Assembly (NCBI GenBank): GCA_002709395.1
Contig: PAQU01000056.1
Span: 30,913-68,815 of the forward strand
DNA length: 37,903 nucleotides
Direction of reading: 5' to 3'
Origin: Roseibacillus sp.
GTDB lineage: Bacteria > Verrucomicrobiota > Verrucomicrobiia > Verrucomicrobiales > Akkermansiaceae
Shown: positions 1 through 8,378 of the stretch, in pieces
How the letters are laid out: each line of letters opens with the position of its first letter
Numbering within the stretch: the first letter of the stretch is position 1
Notes under the pieces: generated by a model
Told to the model about the DNA's origin: nothing
Databases searched by the model: none
What the model saw: only the letters and a program-made list of their open reading frames with translations
Program-made: the position numbers and the translations under genes

Positions 1-833
1 GGATTGCGCCCTAGTCCATCATTGCCATTTGATTCGCCGTAACGTGCTACATCAAGCCAGTGTCGGCCCCAACGTTCGCCAAAATGGGGAGAGGCGAGGA
101 GGTGATCGATGAGGTTGGTTACGGCGCTCTTTTTATCTGTGCTGCAGGCCTCCAGAAACCTCTTTACCTCGTCAAAGGTTGGAGCCAGTCCGATAAGATC
201 AAAGTAAAGTCGACGGATCAGGGTCGATGGAGTGGCGTCCGGGGCCGGTTGGAAGTCGAGGGATTCCAGCCGTGACAGAATGAACCGGTCCATGTCATCG
301 AGAGGCCAGTTGGGATTGCGTGTCCGGGGAGGGGAAGGGTTGCTGACCGGTTGAAAGGACCAGAGAGCGCTCTCGTCGGATGGACTCTTCGCTGGGGTGT
401 TTTCGCCAGATGAGGTCCGGGGATCAGGAGCTCCCCGCTTTACCCATTCCACGAGGTCTTGGAGAGCGGTTGGAGGAAGGGAGTCCTTCTCTCCCGGGGG
501 CATGATGAGATCGTAGTCTGTTTTCCGGATTGCTTGGATCAGGAGGCTCTCATCCGGCCGTCCGGGAACAATGGCAGGTCCGGATTCACCACCTCGCAGG
601 AGCCCTTCGGCGTGATCGAGATAGAGGTTTCCCCCGACCTTCTTGGAGTCGACGGAATGGCACTCGTAACAATGATTGACCAGGACAGGTCGAATCCTGC
701 GCTCGAAAAAATGCAGGTCTTTTTTTTCGGTGGGTAGTTCGCCTCTTGTCGGAGATGCAAGTAATCCCAAGTTGACTGCCACGAGAGCAGATATCATGCA
801 GAGTGAATGGGTCTTGTCAGAATGAAGCTTCAC
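1..833 (-). CDS. Planctomycete-type cytochrome c / DUF1549 protein, 3' end cut by window edge
   Basis: The minus-strand frame is open from about 833 to the left edge. It begins with a signal-peptide-like stretch (SLCMISALVAVNLGLLA), followed by a heme-type motif CYECHS and the downstream pattern GGESGPAIVPG...LIQAI...MPPGE that is typical of the planctomycete cytochrome c domain (PSCyt1). After a short linker comes the start of a DUF1549 domain (WPLDDMDRFILSRLE, LIRRLYFDLIGLAPT, HFGERWGRHWLDVARY). The full family usually continues with DUF1553 in the C-terminal half, which would lie left of the window. The protein is probably exported and redox-active; in this phylum such genes often sit near sulfatases or secreted enzymes. 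I chose GTG at 833 because it gives the whole signal peptide; ATG at 797 is in frame but would cut it. It diverges from the CotH gene. Confidence 0.85.
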   Translation of the reverse strand, partial: MKLHSDKTHSLCMISALVAVNLGLLASPTRGELPTEKKDLHFFERRIRPVLVNHCYECHSVDSKKVGGNLYLDHAEGLLRGGESGPAIVPGRPDESLLIQAIRKTDYDLIMPPGEKDSLPPTALQDLVEWVKRGAPDPRTSSGENTPAKSPSDESALWSFQPVSNPSPPRTRNPNWPLDDMDRFILSRLESLDFQPAPDATPSTLIRRLYFDLIGLAPTFDEVKRFLEACSTDKKSAVTNLIDHLLASPHFGERWGRHWLDVARYGESNGNDGLGRN

Positions 834-879
834 GGACACATGGTTGCCGGATCCATTTTTGTAGACCCGGAAACAGTTT

Positions 880-901
880 TTCTACAGCTAAAAGTGTAGA
901 A
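880..901. repeat. 22-bp dyad (7-8-7) in divergent intergenic region
   Basis: TTCTACA (880-886) and TGTAGAA (895-901) form an exact 7-bp inverted repeat around an 8-nt spacer. It lies between the divergent DUF1549-type gene and the CotH gene, where an operator would be expected. No T-tract follows it, so it does not read as an intrinsic terminator. An operator role is inference; a 7-bp dyad can arise by chance. Confidence 0.35.
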
Positions 902-937
902 GGGGGTAGTCCTCGTGATGACTCTAAAGGGTTTGTT

Positions 938-966
938 TTGACGCCGGGGTCGACAAACGTTGTATT
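938..966 (+). promoter_or_regulatory. Possible sigma-70-like promoter for the CotH gene
   Basis: TTGACG (938-943) and TGTATT (961-966) are separated by 17 nt. The -35 is five of six from consensus and the -10 is weak. The predicted transcript would start near 973, which favours ATG 987 over the upstream in-frame ATG 972 as the translation start of the downstream gene. Confidence 0.35.
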
Positions 967-986
967 TCCCAATGCCCCCCCAGACC

Positions 987-3900
987 ATGCGCCTTGCTCT
1001 CCGTATCGTCCTCCGCGCCTTTCTTCTTCATGCATTCCAGGTCGTTTGTGCCCAGGCAGGTGAGACTGCGCCTGTAATCAATGAGATTCACTATGACGAG
1101 GCAGACAAGACGGAGGCATCTGAGTTCATAGAAATTTACAATCCCACTGATGCTGCGATCAGTCTTGCAGGCTGGGAAATCTCCGGCGGAGTTGATTTCC
1201 GCTTTCCTGCTGCCAGTCGGATCGAGAGTGGAGCTTACCTGGTCATTGCCCAGGATCCGGCGACAATAACGAGGAAATTCCGGCGCAATGGATCGCTCGG
1301 TCCGTGGAGCGGAAGACTTCGCAACAGTGGAGAGACGGTGAGCCTGCGCGACCCTGATGGTGCGGTGGTGAGCCAGGCGGATTATCGACTCGGGTTTCCG
1401 TGGCCCACGGTGGGTGAACCGGTTGACGGAGTAAGTCCGTCCATCCAGTTGATTCATCCCGGGCTGGAAACCGACCTCGGAGGCAGTTGGAGGTCAGCTC
1501 GCCCGACTCCAGGCCTGCAGAATGAAGTCTATTCGACCGAGGCCCCTCCCCAGACGCGGCAGGTTAGCCACTATCCCCTGCAGCCGAGATCTAATGAACC
1601 GGTCGTGATCACCGCCCTGGTAACCGACCCTGACGGGGTTTCTTCCGTCCTTCTTTCCTATCAGATTGTAAGGCCTGGAGCCTATTTCGGCCGTTACCTC
1701 AAGTATAACCAGAATGGGACGGCAAACATTGACACCGCATACGACCGGGGCTGGGGGGAGTTGCCGATGCGTGATGATGGTCAGGGCGATGACGAAGTCG
1801 CGGGAGACGGGGTGTATACGGCTACGGTGCCTTTTAATCTGAACCGGAATCGCTACCTGACCCGCTACCGGATCACGGTGGAGGATGCCGATGGAAATTC
1901 CGTAAGGGTTCCCTATGAGGACGACCCTCAGTTCAATTTTGCCTATTTTGTCTATAATGGAACACCGGACTGGAGGGGAGCGATTCGTGAGGGTGATAGC
2001 CCGGTTACCTATTCCGGCGAGTTGATGTCCAGTATCCCGACTTATTTTTTGCTGAGCAGGTCGACATGGGTGGATGACTCGCAGTTTGGAGGCTACCGGG
2101 GGGCGGAGTATCTATGGCCGGGCACGCTGGTCTACGAGGGTAAGGTTTATGATCATATTCGTTACCGTCCCCGGGGGGGAGTGCATCGGTTCCAGTATGG
2201 TAAGAATTTCTGGAAATTTGATTTCAACCGGGGGCATCGCTTTCAGGCCAGGGATGAGTATGGCAATGAATATGAGACCAGGTGGGGCAAGCTGAACTTC
2301 TCCTCCATCGTCCAGCAGGTGAATTTTCAACACCGGGGAGAGCAGGGGCTTTTTGAAGGAGTTGGGTTCCGGCTTTTTGAGCTCTGCGGGGTGGAGGCCA
2401 GCAAGACCCACCATGTTCAGTTCTATGTGGTTGACCAATCCCGTCCGGGGCGCTCGCAATACGAAACAGATTACTACGGGCTCTTCCTCGCTATTGAGCA
2501 GATGGATGGGCAGTTTCTTGATGAGCACGGCCTGCCTGATGGAAATCTCTACAAGATCGAGGGGCATTCCGGGGAGTCCAATAACCAGGGTCCTGCCCAG
2601 GTCACGAACCGCTCAGATGTCTCGGCGTTCATCAGTGGATACCGGAACAGGAATCCATCCGCCCAGTGGTGGCGGGACAACCTGAATATAGGGAAATACC
2701 TGAGCTACCGCACGGTGGTGGAGGCTATTCACCATTACGATATCGCCTATGGTAAGAACTACTATTACTACCACAATCCGGAGACCGGTAAATTCGAAGT
2801 CCTTCCCTGGGATCTTGATCTGACCTTTGCCAACAATATGTATGGGAATGGGAACCATGACTTCAAATCCAAGGTAGCCCAGAACCCGTCCTTCAATGCT
2901 GACTACCAGAACCGTGTGCGGGAGGTTCTTGACCTGCTCTTCAATCGTGATGAGGGATACAAGCTCGTGGACGAGACAATGAAGTTCGTCTACACGCCGG
3001 GGGAGCCGTCCCTTGTTGATGCAGACCGTCGGATGTGGGATAATCACCCGCGGCTGAATCACAAGGATCGCTACTACGACATTTCCTCCACCCGCGATTT
3101 TGCAGGGATGGTTCGGACAGTTAAGACGTGGATTACCTCGCGGGGAAGCTGGATGACGAGGACGTTGCTCAGTCAGGAGGACAATGTTCCTGAAACCCCG
3201 GTCATAACCTATACCGGACCGGAGGGATATCCCTCCGATGAATTGACCTTCAGATGCAGTCGCTTTTCCAGTCCTGCGCGTTCGCGATTTGCGGCCATGG
3301 AATGGCGGTTGGCAGAGGTCCATAATCCGGCGGTGGTAAATTACGACCCGTCCCAGCCGAATATCTATGAGATCGAAGGGGGCTTTGAATCGGGGGGATT
3401 GACGGCGTTTGATGAGTTCTACCAGTTTCCTCCGATATCGGTCAGGGTGGGTCGGACCTACCGCGCCCGGGTGCGAATGAAGGATACGGCAGGACGCTGG
3501 GGCCACTGGTCCCAGCCGATTGAGTTTCAGGCCACGGCTCCGAACATCTCCGACTATCTGCGAGACCTGCGGATATCGGAATTCATGTATCACCCGCCCG
3601 AGCCAGAGGGAGCTGAGCGGCTCATATCGACCAACAGGGATGAGTTTGAATACGTGGAATTGAAGAATGTTGGTCCTACTGCGCTTGATCTCCGTGATGT
3701 TCGTTTCACCAAGGGAATCGATTTTGATTTCAGGGACAGTCTGATCGAGAGGCTGGAGCCGGGCCAATATGTTCTGGTAGTCAAGAACCGGGCTGCCTTT
3801 GAGTCACGTTATGGGGAGGGATTGCCTGTCGCGGGGGAGTATCCGAATGACAATCTCCGAAACAGTGGTGAGCGGCTTAAACTTTCGTTTGGGGCGGGGA

Positions 3901-4472
3901 CTACGATTCATGATATTGATCAGTATTCTGATGATCTGCCTTGGCCCACGGCAGCGGATGGAGGCTTCAGCCTGGTGCTCAGGGGCGTGAACGAGTTTCT
4001 CAGTCCTGACCATGGTGATCCGGGAAACTGGCGCATCAGTCGATTCCCGGAGGGTACGCCGGGAGGTGATGACACTCTGGAGTTTGAGGATTGGAAGGAG
4101 CGTTTTGATGTTTTGGAGGAGTTCGGTGATGGTGATAAGGACGGCATGGTGGCCCTGCTGGAGTTCTTCCTTGGAGGAGACCCCAATGTGGCCTCGGCAG
4201 AGCTTCTTCCTGAGGTGGGAGCTGGATTATTCGAGGGGGAGAATGGCGAGGCGAGGTTCCTGACGCTGACCTTCAGTCGGGAGGTGGCAGCAGACGAATT
4301 GGACTACGTGGTGGAATTTTCTTCCGACCTGGTGAACTGGGAACCAGGAGGGGTTCTTGTGAGCCAGACATCAAACGCTGACAGGGTTGGCCTTGTGGTC
4401 GAAACCTGGCGGGCTGGTTCTCCCCTTTCGGAAGGAGGAAGGCTCTTTGCGCGGTTGAGGGTCTGGGACTGA
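987..4472 (+). CDS. Secreted lamin-tail-domain / CotH kinase family protein, 1161 aa
   Basis: From ATG 987 the protein opens with a signal peptide (MRLALRIVLRAFLLHAF...CAQA). Residues about 30-130 form a lamin tail domain (INEIHYDEA, EFIEIYNP, LAGWEISGG). A β-sandwich-like region with an EVAGDGVYTATVPF segment follows. Residues about 360-720 are a CotH-type domain, recognisable by HIRYRPRGG, GNLYKIEGHSG and the signature VLPWDLDLTF. A second lamin tail domain (about 860-1010: LRISEFMYHPP, FEYVELKNVG, LRNSGERL) and a C-terminal β-domain with VEFSSDLVNW complete it. CotH proteins are atypical protein kinases known from spore coats and from secreted proteins of PVC bacteria; a substrate cannot be read here. 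Earlier in-frame starts (TTG 960, ATG 972) would add residues before the signal peptide. It ends 19 bp from a convergent aldolase gene. Confidence 0.9.
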   Translation: MRLALRIVLRAFLLHAFQVVCAQAGETAPVINEIHYDEADKTEASEFIEIYNPTDAAISLAGWEISGGVDFRFPAASRIESGAYLVIAQDPATITRKFRRNGSLGPWSGRLRNSGETVSLRDPDGAVVSQADYRLGFPWPTVGEPVDGVSPSIQLIHPGLETDLGGSWRSARPTPGLQNEVYSTEAPPQTRQVSHYPLQPRSNEPVVITALVTDPDGVSSVLLSYQIVRPGAYFGRYLKYNQNGTANIDTAYDRGWGELPMRDDGQGDDEVAGDGVYTATVPFNLNRNRYLTRYRITVEDADGNSVRVPYEDDPQFNFAYFVYNGTPDWRGAIREGDSPVTYSGELMSSIPTYFLLSRSTWVDDSQFGGYRGAEYLWPGTLVYEGKVYDHIRYRPRGGVHRFQYGKNFWKFDFNRGHRFQARDEYGNEYETRWGKLNFSSIVQQVNFQHRGEQGLFEGVGFRLFELCGVEASKTHHVQFYVVDQSRPGRSQYETDYYGLFLAIEQMDGQFLDEHGLPDGNLYKIEGHSGESNNQGPAQVTNRSDVSAFISGYRNRNPSAQWWRDNLNIGKYLSYRTVVEAIHHYDIAYGKNYYYYHNPETGKFEVLPWDLDLTFANNMYGNGNHDFKSKVAQNPSFNADYQNRVREVLDLLFNRDEGYKLVDETMKFVYTPGEPSLVDADRRMWDNHPRLNHKDRYYDISSTRDFAGMVRTVKTWITSRGSWMTRTLLSQEDNVPETPVITYTGPEGYPSDELTFRCSRFSSPARSRFAAMEWRLAEVHNPAVVNYDPSQPNIYEIEGGFESGGLTAFDEFYQFPPISVRVGRTYRARVRMKDTAGRWGHWSQPIEFQATAPNISDYLRDLRISEFMYHPPEPEGAERLISTNRDEFEYVELKNVGPTALDLRDVRFTKGIDFDFRDSLIERLEPGQYVLVVKNRAAFESRYGEGLPVAGEYPNDNLRNSGERLKLSFGAGTTIHDIDQYSDDLPWPTAADGGFSLVLRGVNEFLSPDHGDPGNWRISRFPEGTPGGDDTLEFEDWKERFDVLEEFGDGDKDGMVALLEFFLGGDPNVASAELLPEVGAGLFEGENGEARFLTLTFSREVAADELDYVVEFSSDLVNWEPGGVLVSQTSNADRVGLVVETWRAGSPLSEGGRLFARLRVWD

Positions 4473-4491
4473 GGGGGCGTCCGGAAGACTG

Positions 4492-5307
4492 TCAGATAGT
4501 CACTCCGCCTGAGCTCCCGGACTCCTGGTTCTGTCCCAGCAGATCACGGATTTCACGGAGTTGGTCCTGTAATCCCTCGGTGAGGAATATGGCGTCGGCC
4601 TTGTGAATAAGAAGATTCGCGCCCATCTCAATGAACTGCATCTGTTTTTCAGGCGAGAGCCAGTGGTGAATGCCGGCGCCGATTCCGGCTGCCCGGGCCT
4701 TGCCAAGGATGAACGCACAGGCTTCCAGGAACCTCGGGTGGTCATACTGTTCAGGGACGCCGAGGCTGGTTGAAAGGTCGTGTGGTCCGATAAGGACGCA
4801 GTCGAGGCCCTTTTCGGCGAGAATCTGGTCGAGGTTCTCCATGGCCGGGACGCTTTCGATATTGGTGAGGAGGATATGATTGGCGTTATGGCTCTCGATA
4901 TAGCCCTGCAGTTCAGGTTCGAGCATTTCTCCCTTCAGGGCATCCCGGACTCGTGCGCCTTTCAGAGGCCGAAGCTTGGTGGCTCCCACCATTGAACGGA
5001 CGACTTCGGGTTGTTCCACGTAGGGGACGATGACCCCGGCGGCTCCATCGTCGAGGACGAGAGTGGCGTCATCAGGGTCCTGCGTGGGGATGCGCACGAG
5101 GGGAGGAATCCCCATTGCGGAGTAGGTGCGGCACATCCAGGAAACCGTTTCCCGGTTAAGGGCGATGTGTTCGGTATCGATGAAGACAAAATCCAATTTG
5201 CTGTTCTGAATTGCCAGCGGCCACTTGGGAGAGGGAGAGACGATGCATGTTCCCAGGACGACACGTTTACCATCATGAAGGAGTGATCTTAGTTCATTGG
5301 CATTCAT
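4492..5307 (-). CDS. HpcH/HpaI aldolase/citrate lyase family protein
   Basis: A 271-aa TIM-barrel enzyme of the HpcH/HpaI class II aldolase family, which cleaves 2-keto-3-deoxy-type acids to pyruvate (or a related keto acid) and an aldehyde using a divalent metal. Family motifs seen in order are DFVFIDTEH, PLVRIP, GAAGVIVPYVE, a glutamate in NIESVPAMENLDQIL that would bind metal, and LIGPHDLSTSLG with the conserved aspartate. Length is normal for the family (about 250-270 aa). Its ATG overlaps the stop of the upstream oxidoreductase (ATGA at 5307-5304), so translation is likely coupled. It is the last gene of a three-gene operon and probably performs the final carbon-carbon cleavage of a sugar-acid route. 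The substrate is not evident from sequence. Confidence 0.88.
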   Translation of the reverse strand: MNANELRSLLHDGKRVVLGTCIVSPSPKWPLAIQNSKLDFVFIDTEHIALNRETVSWMCRTYSAMGIPPLVRIPTQDPDDATLVLDDGAAGVIVPYVEQPEVVRSMVGATKLRPLKGARVRDALKGEMLEPELQGYIESHNANHILLTNIESVPAMENLDQILAEKGLDCVLIGPHDLSTSLGVPEQYDHPRFLEACAFILGKARAAGIGAGIHHWLSPEKQMQFIEMGANLLIHKADAIFLTEGLQDQLREIRDLLGQNQESGSSGGVTI

Positions 5308-6401
5308 CTGGCAGTTTCTACGACTTTTCCTGATTGTGCGCTTTCAAGTGCGGCCTGTACCGTGGCCGCGATATCCCGGGCGCCAGAGGCATTGAGAACC
5401 GGGTCCCTGTCATGGTCGAGTGCCTCCGCAAAATCCTGCATCAGAAGGTAGTTGTTATCGTCGGCGATCCGGCGGCGCTTGAATTCCGTTGCGGGTTGGT
5501 TCCGGGCGTAGACCGCTACCTCGGGTCGAGCTTCGCTGATGACCAGGGATCCTTCGCTTCCGAGGAGGTGCAGCTTGATTTCCCCTATGTCGGGATGGGC
5601 TGCCGCCCCGATGCGGCCGATGGAAAGAGTTCCCACACAGCCATTGGCCATTTCAAGTGAGACGGTGGCAAGGTCATCGACTTCATTGTCGGCATTGGCC
5701 TGGTGAAAATGGGAGGAGGTCCGTGCAAAGACGCGCTCAACGGGGGAGTTGACCAGCATGCTGATGTAAGCGAGGGGGTAGATGCCTTCGATCTGGAGTT
5801 CTCCAAGGGGTTTGATGCCTACTCCGCCATCCGAGCCATCGGCGTGCGCTTCCAGTTGACGATCAAGCCAGTTGATGGGCGGGTCGCCGGGTTTGCGTGT
5901 GCCCTTGGGAGGGCCGGCATCCTTTGAGAAATAGAAGTCGCAGTGAATGGCCTCCAGTTGGCCAATGGCTCCACGTTCAAGGGTTGCCCGTGTCTCGACG
6001 AGAGCAGGAAGAAAATTGCGGTTCCAAACCAGGCACTTGACCTGGTGTTCTGCTACTGCAGCGACGAGGGCATCGCACTCGGCCAGGCAGGGCGAAAGGG
6101 GCTTGTCCACCACGATGTGCCTGCCTGCCCGGGCGGCCCTGAGCGCAAGGTCGCAGTGGCGTTCTGCCTCGGGACTGACGACCACTACGTCGCAGTCGGG
6201 GAGGGCTCCTTCCACATCCCGGAGGTAGGGAATGTCATGCTGGTCCGCAAAAAGTTGGTTGCGTTCGTGAGTCCAGTCGGGACGGCCCGGATCATCGGCA
6301 ACCGCCACCAGTTGGAAACGCGGATGAGAGGCCACTGCAAGGGGAAGGTAGTCGTGCTTGACGACGCTCAGGACGAGGGCGCGATAGATCCGTTCAGGCA
6401 C
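5304..6401 (-). CDS. Gfo/Idh/MocA family oxidoreductase
   Basis: A 365-aa predicted NAD(P)-dependent sugar or sugar-acid dehydrogenase, cytoplasmic (no signal peptide). The family EKP catalytic motif appears as DKP (residues 99-101, HIVVDKPLSPC), preceded by the usual VVVVSPEAERHCDLALRAARAGRH segment. The C-terminal α/β domain contains ELQIEGIYPLAYI, VDDLATVSLEMANG and HLLGSEGSLVI. The N-terminal dinucleotide loop is non-classical: RALVLSVVKHDYLPLAVASH replaces the glycine-rich GxGxxG, so cofactor binding may differ from canonical members. It overlaps the upstream gene by 8 bp and the downstream aldolase by 4 bp. The context suggests oxidation of an intermediate before aldol cleavage. Confidence 0.85.
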   Translation of the reverse strand: MPERIYRALVLSVVKHDYLPLAVASHPRFQLVAVADDPGRPDWTHERNQLFADQHDIPYLRDVEGALPDCDVVVVSPEAERHCDLALRAARAGRHIVVDKPLSPCLAECDALVAAVAEHQVKCLVWNRNFLPALVETRATLERGAIGQLEAIHCDFYFSKDAGPPKGTRKPGDPPINWLDRQLEAHADGSDGGVGIKPLGELQIEGIYPLAYISMLVNSPVERVFARTSSHFHQANADNEVDDLATVSLEMANGCVGTLSIGRIGAAAHPDIGEIKLHLLGSEGSLVISEARPEVAVYARNQPATEFKRRRIADDNNYLLMQDFAEALDHDRDPVLNASGARDIAATVQAALESAQSGKVVETAR

Positions 6402-7137
6402 GAGAGACCTCCTTCATTGTTTGAAGGGCATTCAGGGTGTCCTCCAGGGTTACGGTCCATGGGCGGTTTTCGATTGTCCCAGCTACAAATTCCTCAAGCA
6501 TGTTCCTGATCATTATTACCTCGTTTACAGGGGAGATGAGGGAGTGCAGCCCTGTCCTGCCAAGGAGCAGGTGACTGTTCTCGTGGTCATCCGCATAGGC
6601 AGCACCCTGGGAGCCGATCAGGTGCATGGAGTAGTAGTCGTTTTGTCCCGGGCGACTGGTGGCAATGTCAATCAGGGCCATGCCGGAGTCCGGATAGCCA
6701 AGATGCAGCTGAAGATAGTCCGGGTTGATGTTGGAATAGTGTGAGCTGGGTTGTCCGGGGAAGAACCAGTTGGAGAGGTCAACCTGATGAAAGGCAAGGG
6801 TGGCTGGGCAGGCCTGCCTCTGCGTCCACTGATGGATCCGCAGGAGGCCGGGTTCTCCGAGTTGCCCGCATGACCTGCTTTCCTGCACCGGGATGATGTT
6901 GGGAGCGAAGCGCCACTCGTGAGCAGGCATCAGTGGCGTCGCGTGGAGCTCCGACAGTAGTCCGGGATCCGCCTCGTGTGGCCGATCGAGAAGGGTTGGG
7001 AGAGCGGGCCCGGGAACGGTGTCAGTGACGAGCGCGTCTGGGTTCGTCTCGACAGGTTCCACCGCGTGCATCCGGGCAATCGCCTCAAGATAAAGCGTTC
7101 GCCGGGGAGCGGGAAGGTTGACTTGGATCTTCAGCAT
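6394..7137 (-). CDS. Degenerate Gfo/Idh/MocA-like protein lacking a normal Rossmann domain
   Basis: From ATG 7137 the protein is 247 aa; normal family members have about 350. The C-terminal two-thirds match the substrate domain: LMPAHEWRFAPNIIPVQE, then GQLGEPGLLRIHQW, HQVDLSNWFF, LQLHLGYPDSGMALIDIA, YYSMHLIGSQGAAYADD and a closing LEEFVAGTIENRPW...TLEDTLNALQTMKEV. The N-terminal part is only about 70 residues, has no glycine-rich loop, and carries LLDRP where EKP would be expected. It may be a non-catalytic partner of the next gene, with which it overlaps by 8 bp (6394-6401). A GAAGG-like ribosome site precedes ATG 7137; the longer open frame to 7221 has an arginine/serine-rich start that does not look real. 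It is the first gene of the operon and diverges from the 7266 oxidoreductase. Confidence 0.75.
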   Translation of the reverse strand: MLKIQVNLPAPRRTLYLEAIARMHAVEPVETNPDALVTDTVPGPALPTLLDRPHEADPGLLSELHATPLMPAHEWRFAPNIIPVQESRSCGQLGEPGLLRIHQWTQRQACPATLAFHQVDLSNWFFPGQPSSHYSNINPDYLQLHLGYPDSGMALIDIATSRPGQNDYYSMHLIGSQGAAYADDHENSHLLLGRTGLHSLISPVNEVIMIRNMLEEFVAGTIENRPWTVTLEDTLNALQTMKEVSRA

Positions 7138-7228
7138 GGCCTTCAGGATCGAGGCGGCACGTCGAGCTCGGGGGCTGACTGCGCTAGTAGAAATCCCCCT
7201 GCGGAGAGCGCAAGGATACAATCAAGGA

Positions 7229-7250
7229 TCGACCCCGGCAAGAGGGTCGA
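7229..7250. repeat. 22-bp dyad (7-8-7) upstream of the divergent oxidoreductase gene
   Basis: TCGACCC (7229-7235) and GGGTCGA (7244-7250) are exact inverted repeats around CGGCAAGA. The site sits 15 bp before the ATG at 7266 and within the 128-bp divergent region that must hold both promoters. It could be an operator for a local regulator or a small 5'-leader hairpin next to the ribosome site AAAGGAA. Function is inferred from position only. Confidence 0.4.
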
Positions 7251-7265
7251 CTAAAGGAATGAGGC

Positions 7266-8378
7266 ATGGCGGATTCTCTCTTCAAAGTAGGCGTGCTGGG
7301 AGCAACCGGGTTCATTGGGTCCCCTTATCGCGCAGAGATCCGTGAGTGTGAGGAAGCGGAGATCGTGGCCGTTTGTGCCCGGCGAGAGGAACTCCTGAGT
7401 CAGGCAGCACAGGAGGATGGGGCCCGGGTCGCGACCCGGGACTGGAGGGAAGTGGTGCGGCACCCTGGTGTGAATTTCGTGGTCGTTGGGACGCCGGATG
7501 CGTTGCACCACGAGGCTGTGCTGGAGTGTGCCAGGCACGGAAAGCACCTGCTCTGTGAAAAACCGGTCGGGATGAATGCGGTCGAGGCGGAAGAGATGTG
7601 GACCCTATATCGGGAGGCCAGTCCTTCGCTCGCCCACTTCGTGCCCTTCTGGACTCGAATGGTAAAAGTCTTCGAGACAGCGCGGGGGATCGTAGCCTCC
7701 GGGGAGCTGGGCGAAATTGTTTCAACGGTGTTTCGCTGGCAGAATCCACGACCTGCTTCCATGCCGTTGACCTGGCGGGATGATCCCGAATTGTCCTCGG
7801 CGGGAACCATCGCGGATGTAGGTTCTCATGCTTATGACGCGGTGCGCTGGATCATCGGGGCTGAAGCCACGAAGGTGCTGGCGCATGGGGAAACCCTTAC
7901 TCCTTCGAAGGCTGACCTGGGAGAAATTAACCTGGGGGAGGCTCTTGACTGGGGAAATGATGGGACCAAGGAGACGGAGGAGGCCAGAAAGGGAGGGACA
8001 GTGGATTATGCCAGCCTTGCCTGCCAGTATGCGAATGGAGCGGTCGGAACCTATCTCCTCTCGCACACGACCTTCCTGCGCAAACACCTGGCGCCGGAAC
8101 TCGAGTTGCATGGGACCGAGGCGTCCCTCAGCGTGGACCGCTGGTCGGGGGAGGTCATCCTGGTGACTCCGGACCAGGAAAAGAGAATCGTGGCGACTGA
8201 ACCGGATGAAGGTTTTGGAAACCGATTCGCCAAGTGGGTATTTCCCTCACTCGCCCCTATCCTCAGGGGAGAGGAAGGGGGGGGATCCCACCCCAATCTT
8301 GAAGACGGATGGATCACGCAGAAGTTTACCGACGCCGCTGCAGAGTCGGTAGAAAAAGGTTGCTGGATTGAGGTTTGA
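7266..8378 (+). CDS. Gfo/Idh/MocA family oxidoreductase (canonical)
   Basis: A 370-aa NAD(P)-dependent dehydrogenase with an intact N-terminal Rossmann fold: KVGVLGATGFIGS (glycines at about residues 12, 15 and 18), DALHHEAVLECARHGKHLL and catalytic CEKP (residues 97-100). The C-terminal domain shows GELGEIVSTVFRWQNP, AGTIADVGSHAYDAVRWIIG with the conserved D..H, and LELHGTEASLSVDRWSG. No signal peptide is present. ATG 7266 follows an AAAGGAA ribosome site at suitable distance. It is transcribed away from the minus-strand aldolase operon, which holds two further members of the same fold, so the set probably serves one sugar pathway and shares control through the intergenic region. Confidence 0.9.
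   Translation: MADSLFKVGVLGATGFIGSPYRAEIRECEEAEIVAVCARREELLSQAAQEDGARVATRDWREVVRHPGVNFVVVGTPDALHHEAVLECARHGKHLLCEKPVGMNAVEAEEMWTLYREASPSLAHFVPFWTRMVKVFETARGIVASGELGEIVSTVFRWQNPRPASMPLTWRDDPELSSAGTIADVGSHAYDAVRWIIGAEATKVLAHGETLTPSKADLGEINLGEALDWGNDGTKETEEARKGGTVDYASLACQYANGAVGTYLLSHTTFLRKHLAPELELHGTEASLSVDRWSGEVILVTPDQEKRIVATEPDEGFGNRFAKWVFPSLAPILRGEEGGGSHPNLEDGWITQKFTDAAAESVEKGCWIEV

Noticed and set aside
2613-3767. 384-codon minus-strand frame inside the CotH gene
   Set aside because: It lacks domain similarity and lies antisense to a gene with clear motifs.
4473-4520. GTCCGG...CCGGAC between the CotH and aldolase genes as a bidirectional terminator
   Set aside because: The six-base arms are far apart and one lies in coding sequence; no T-tract is present.
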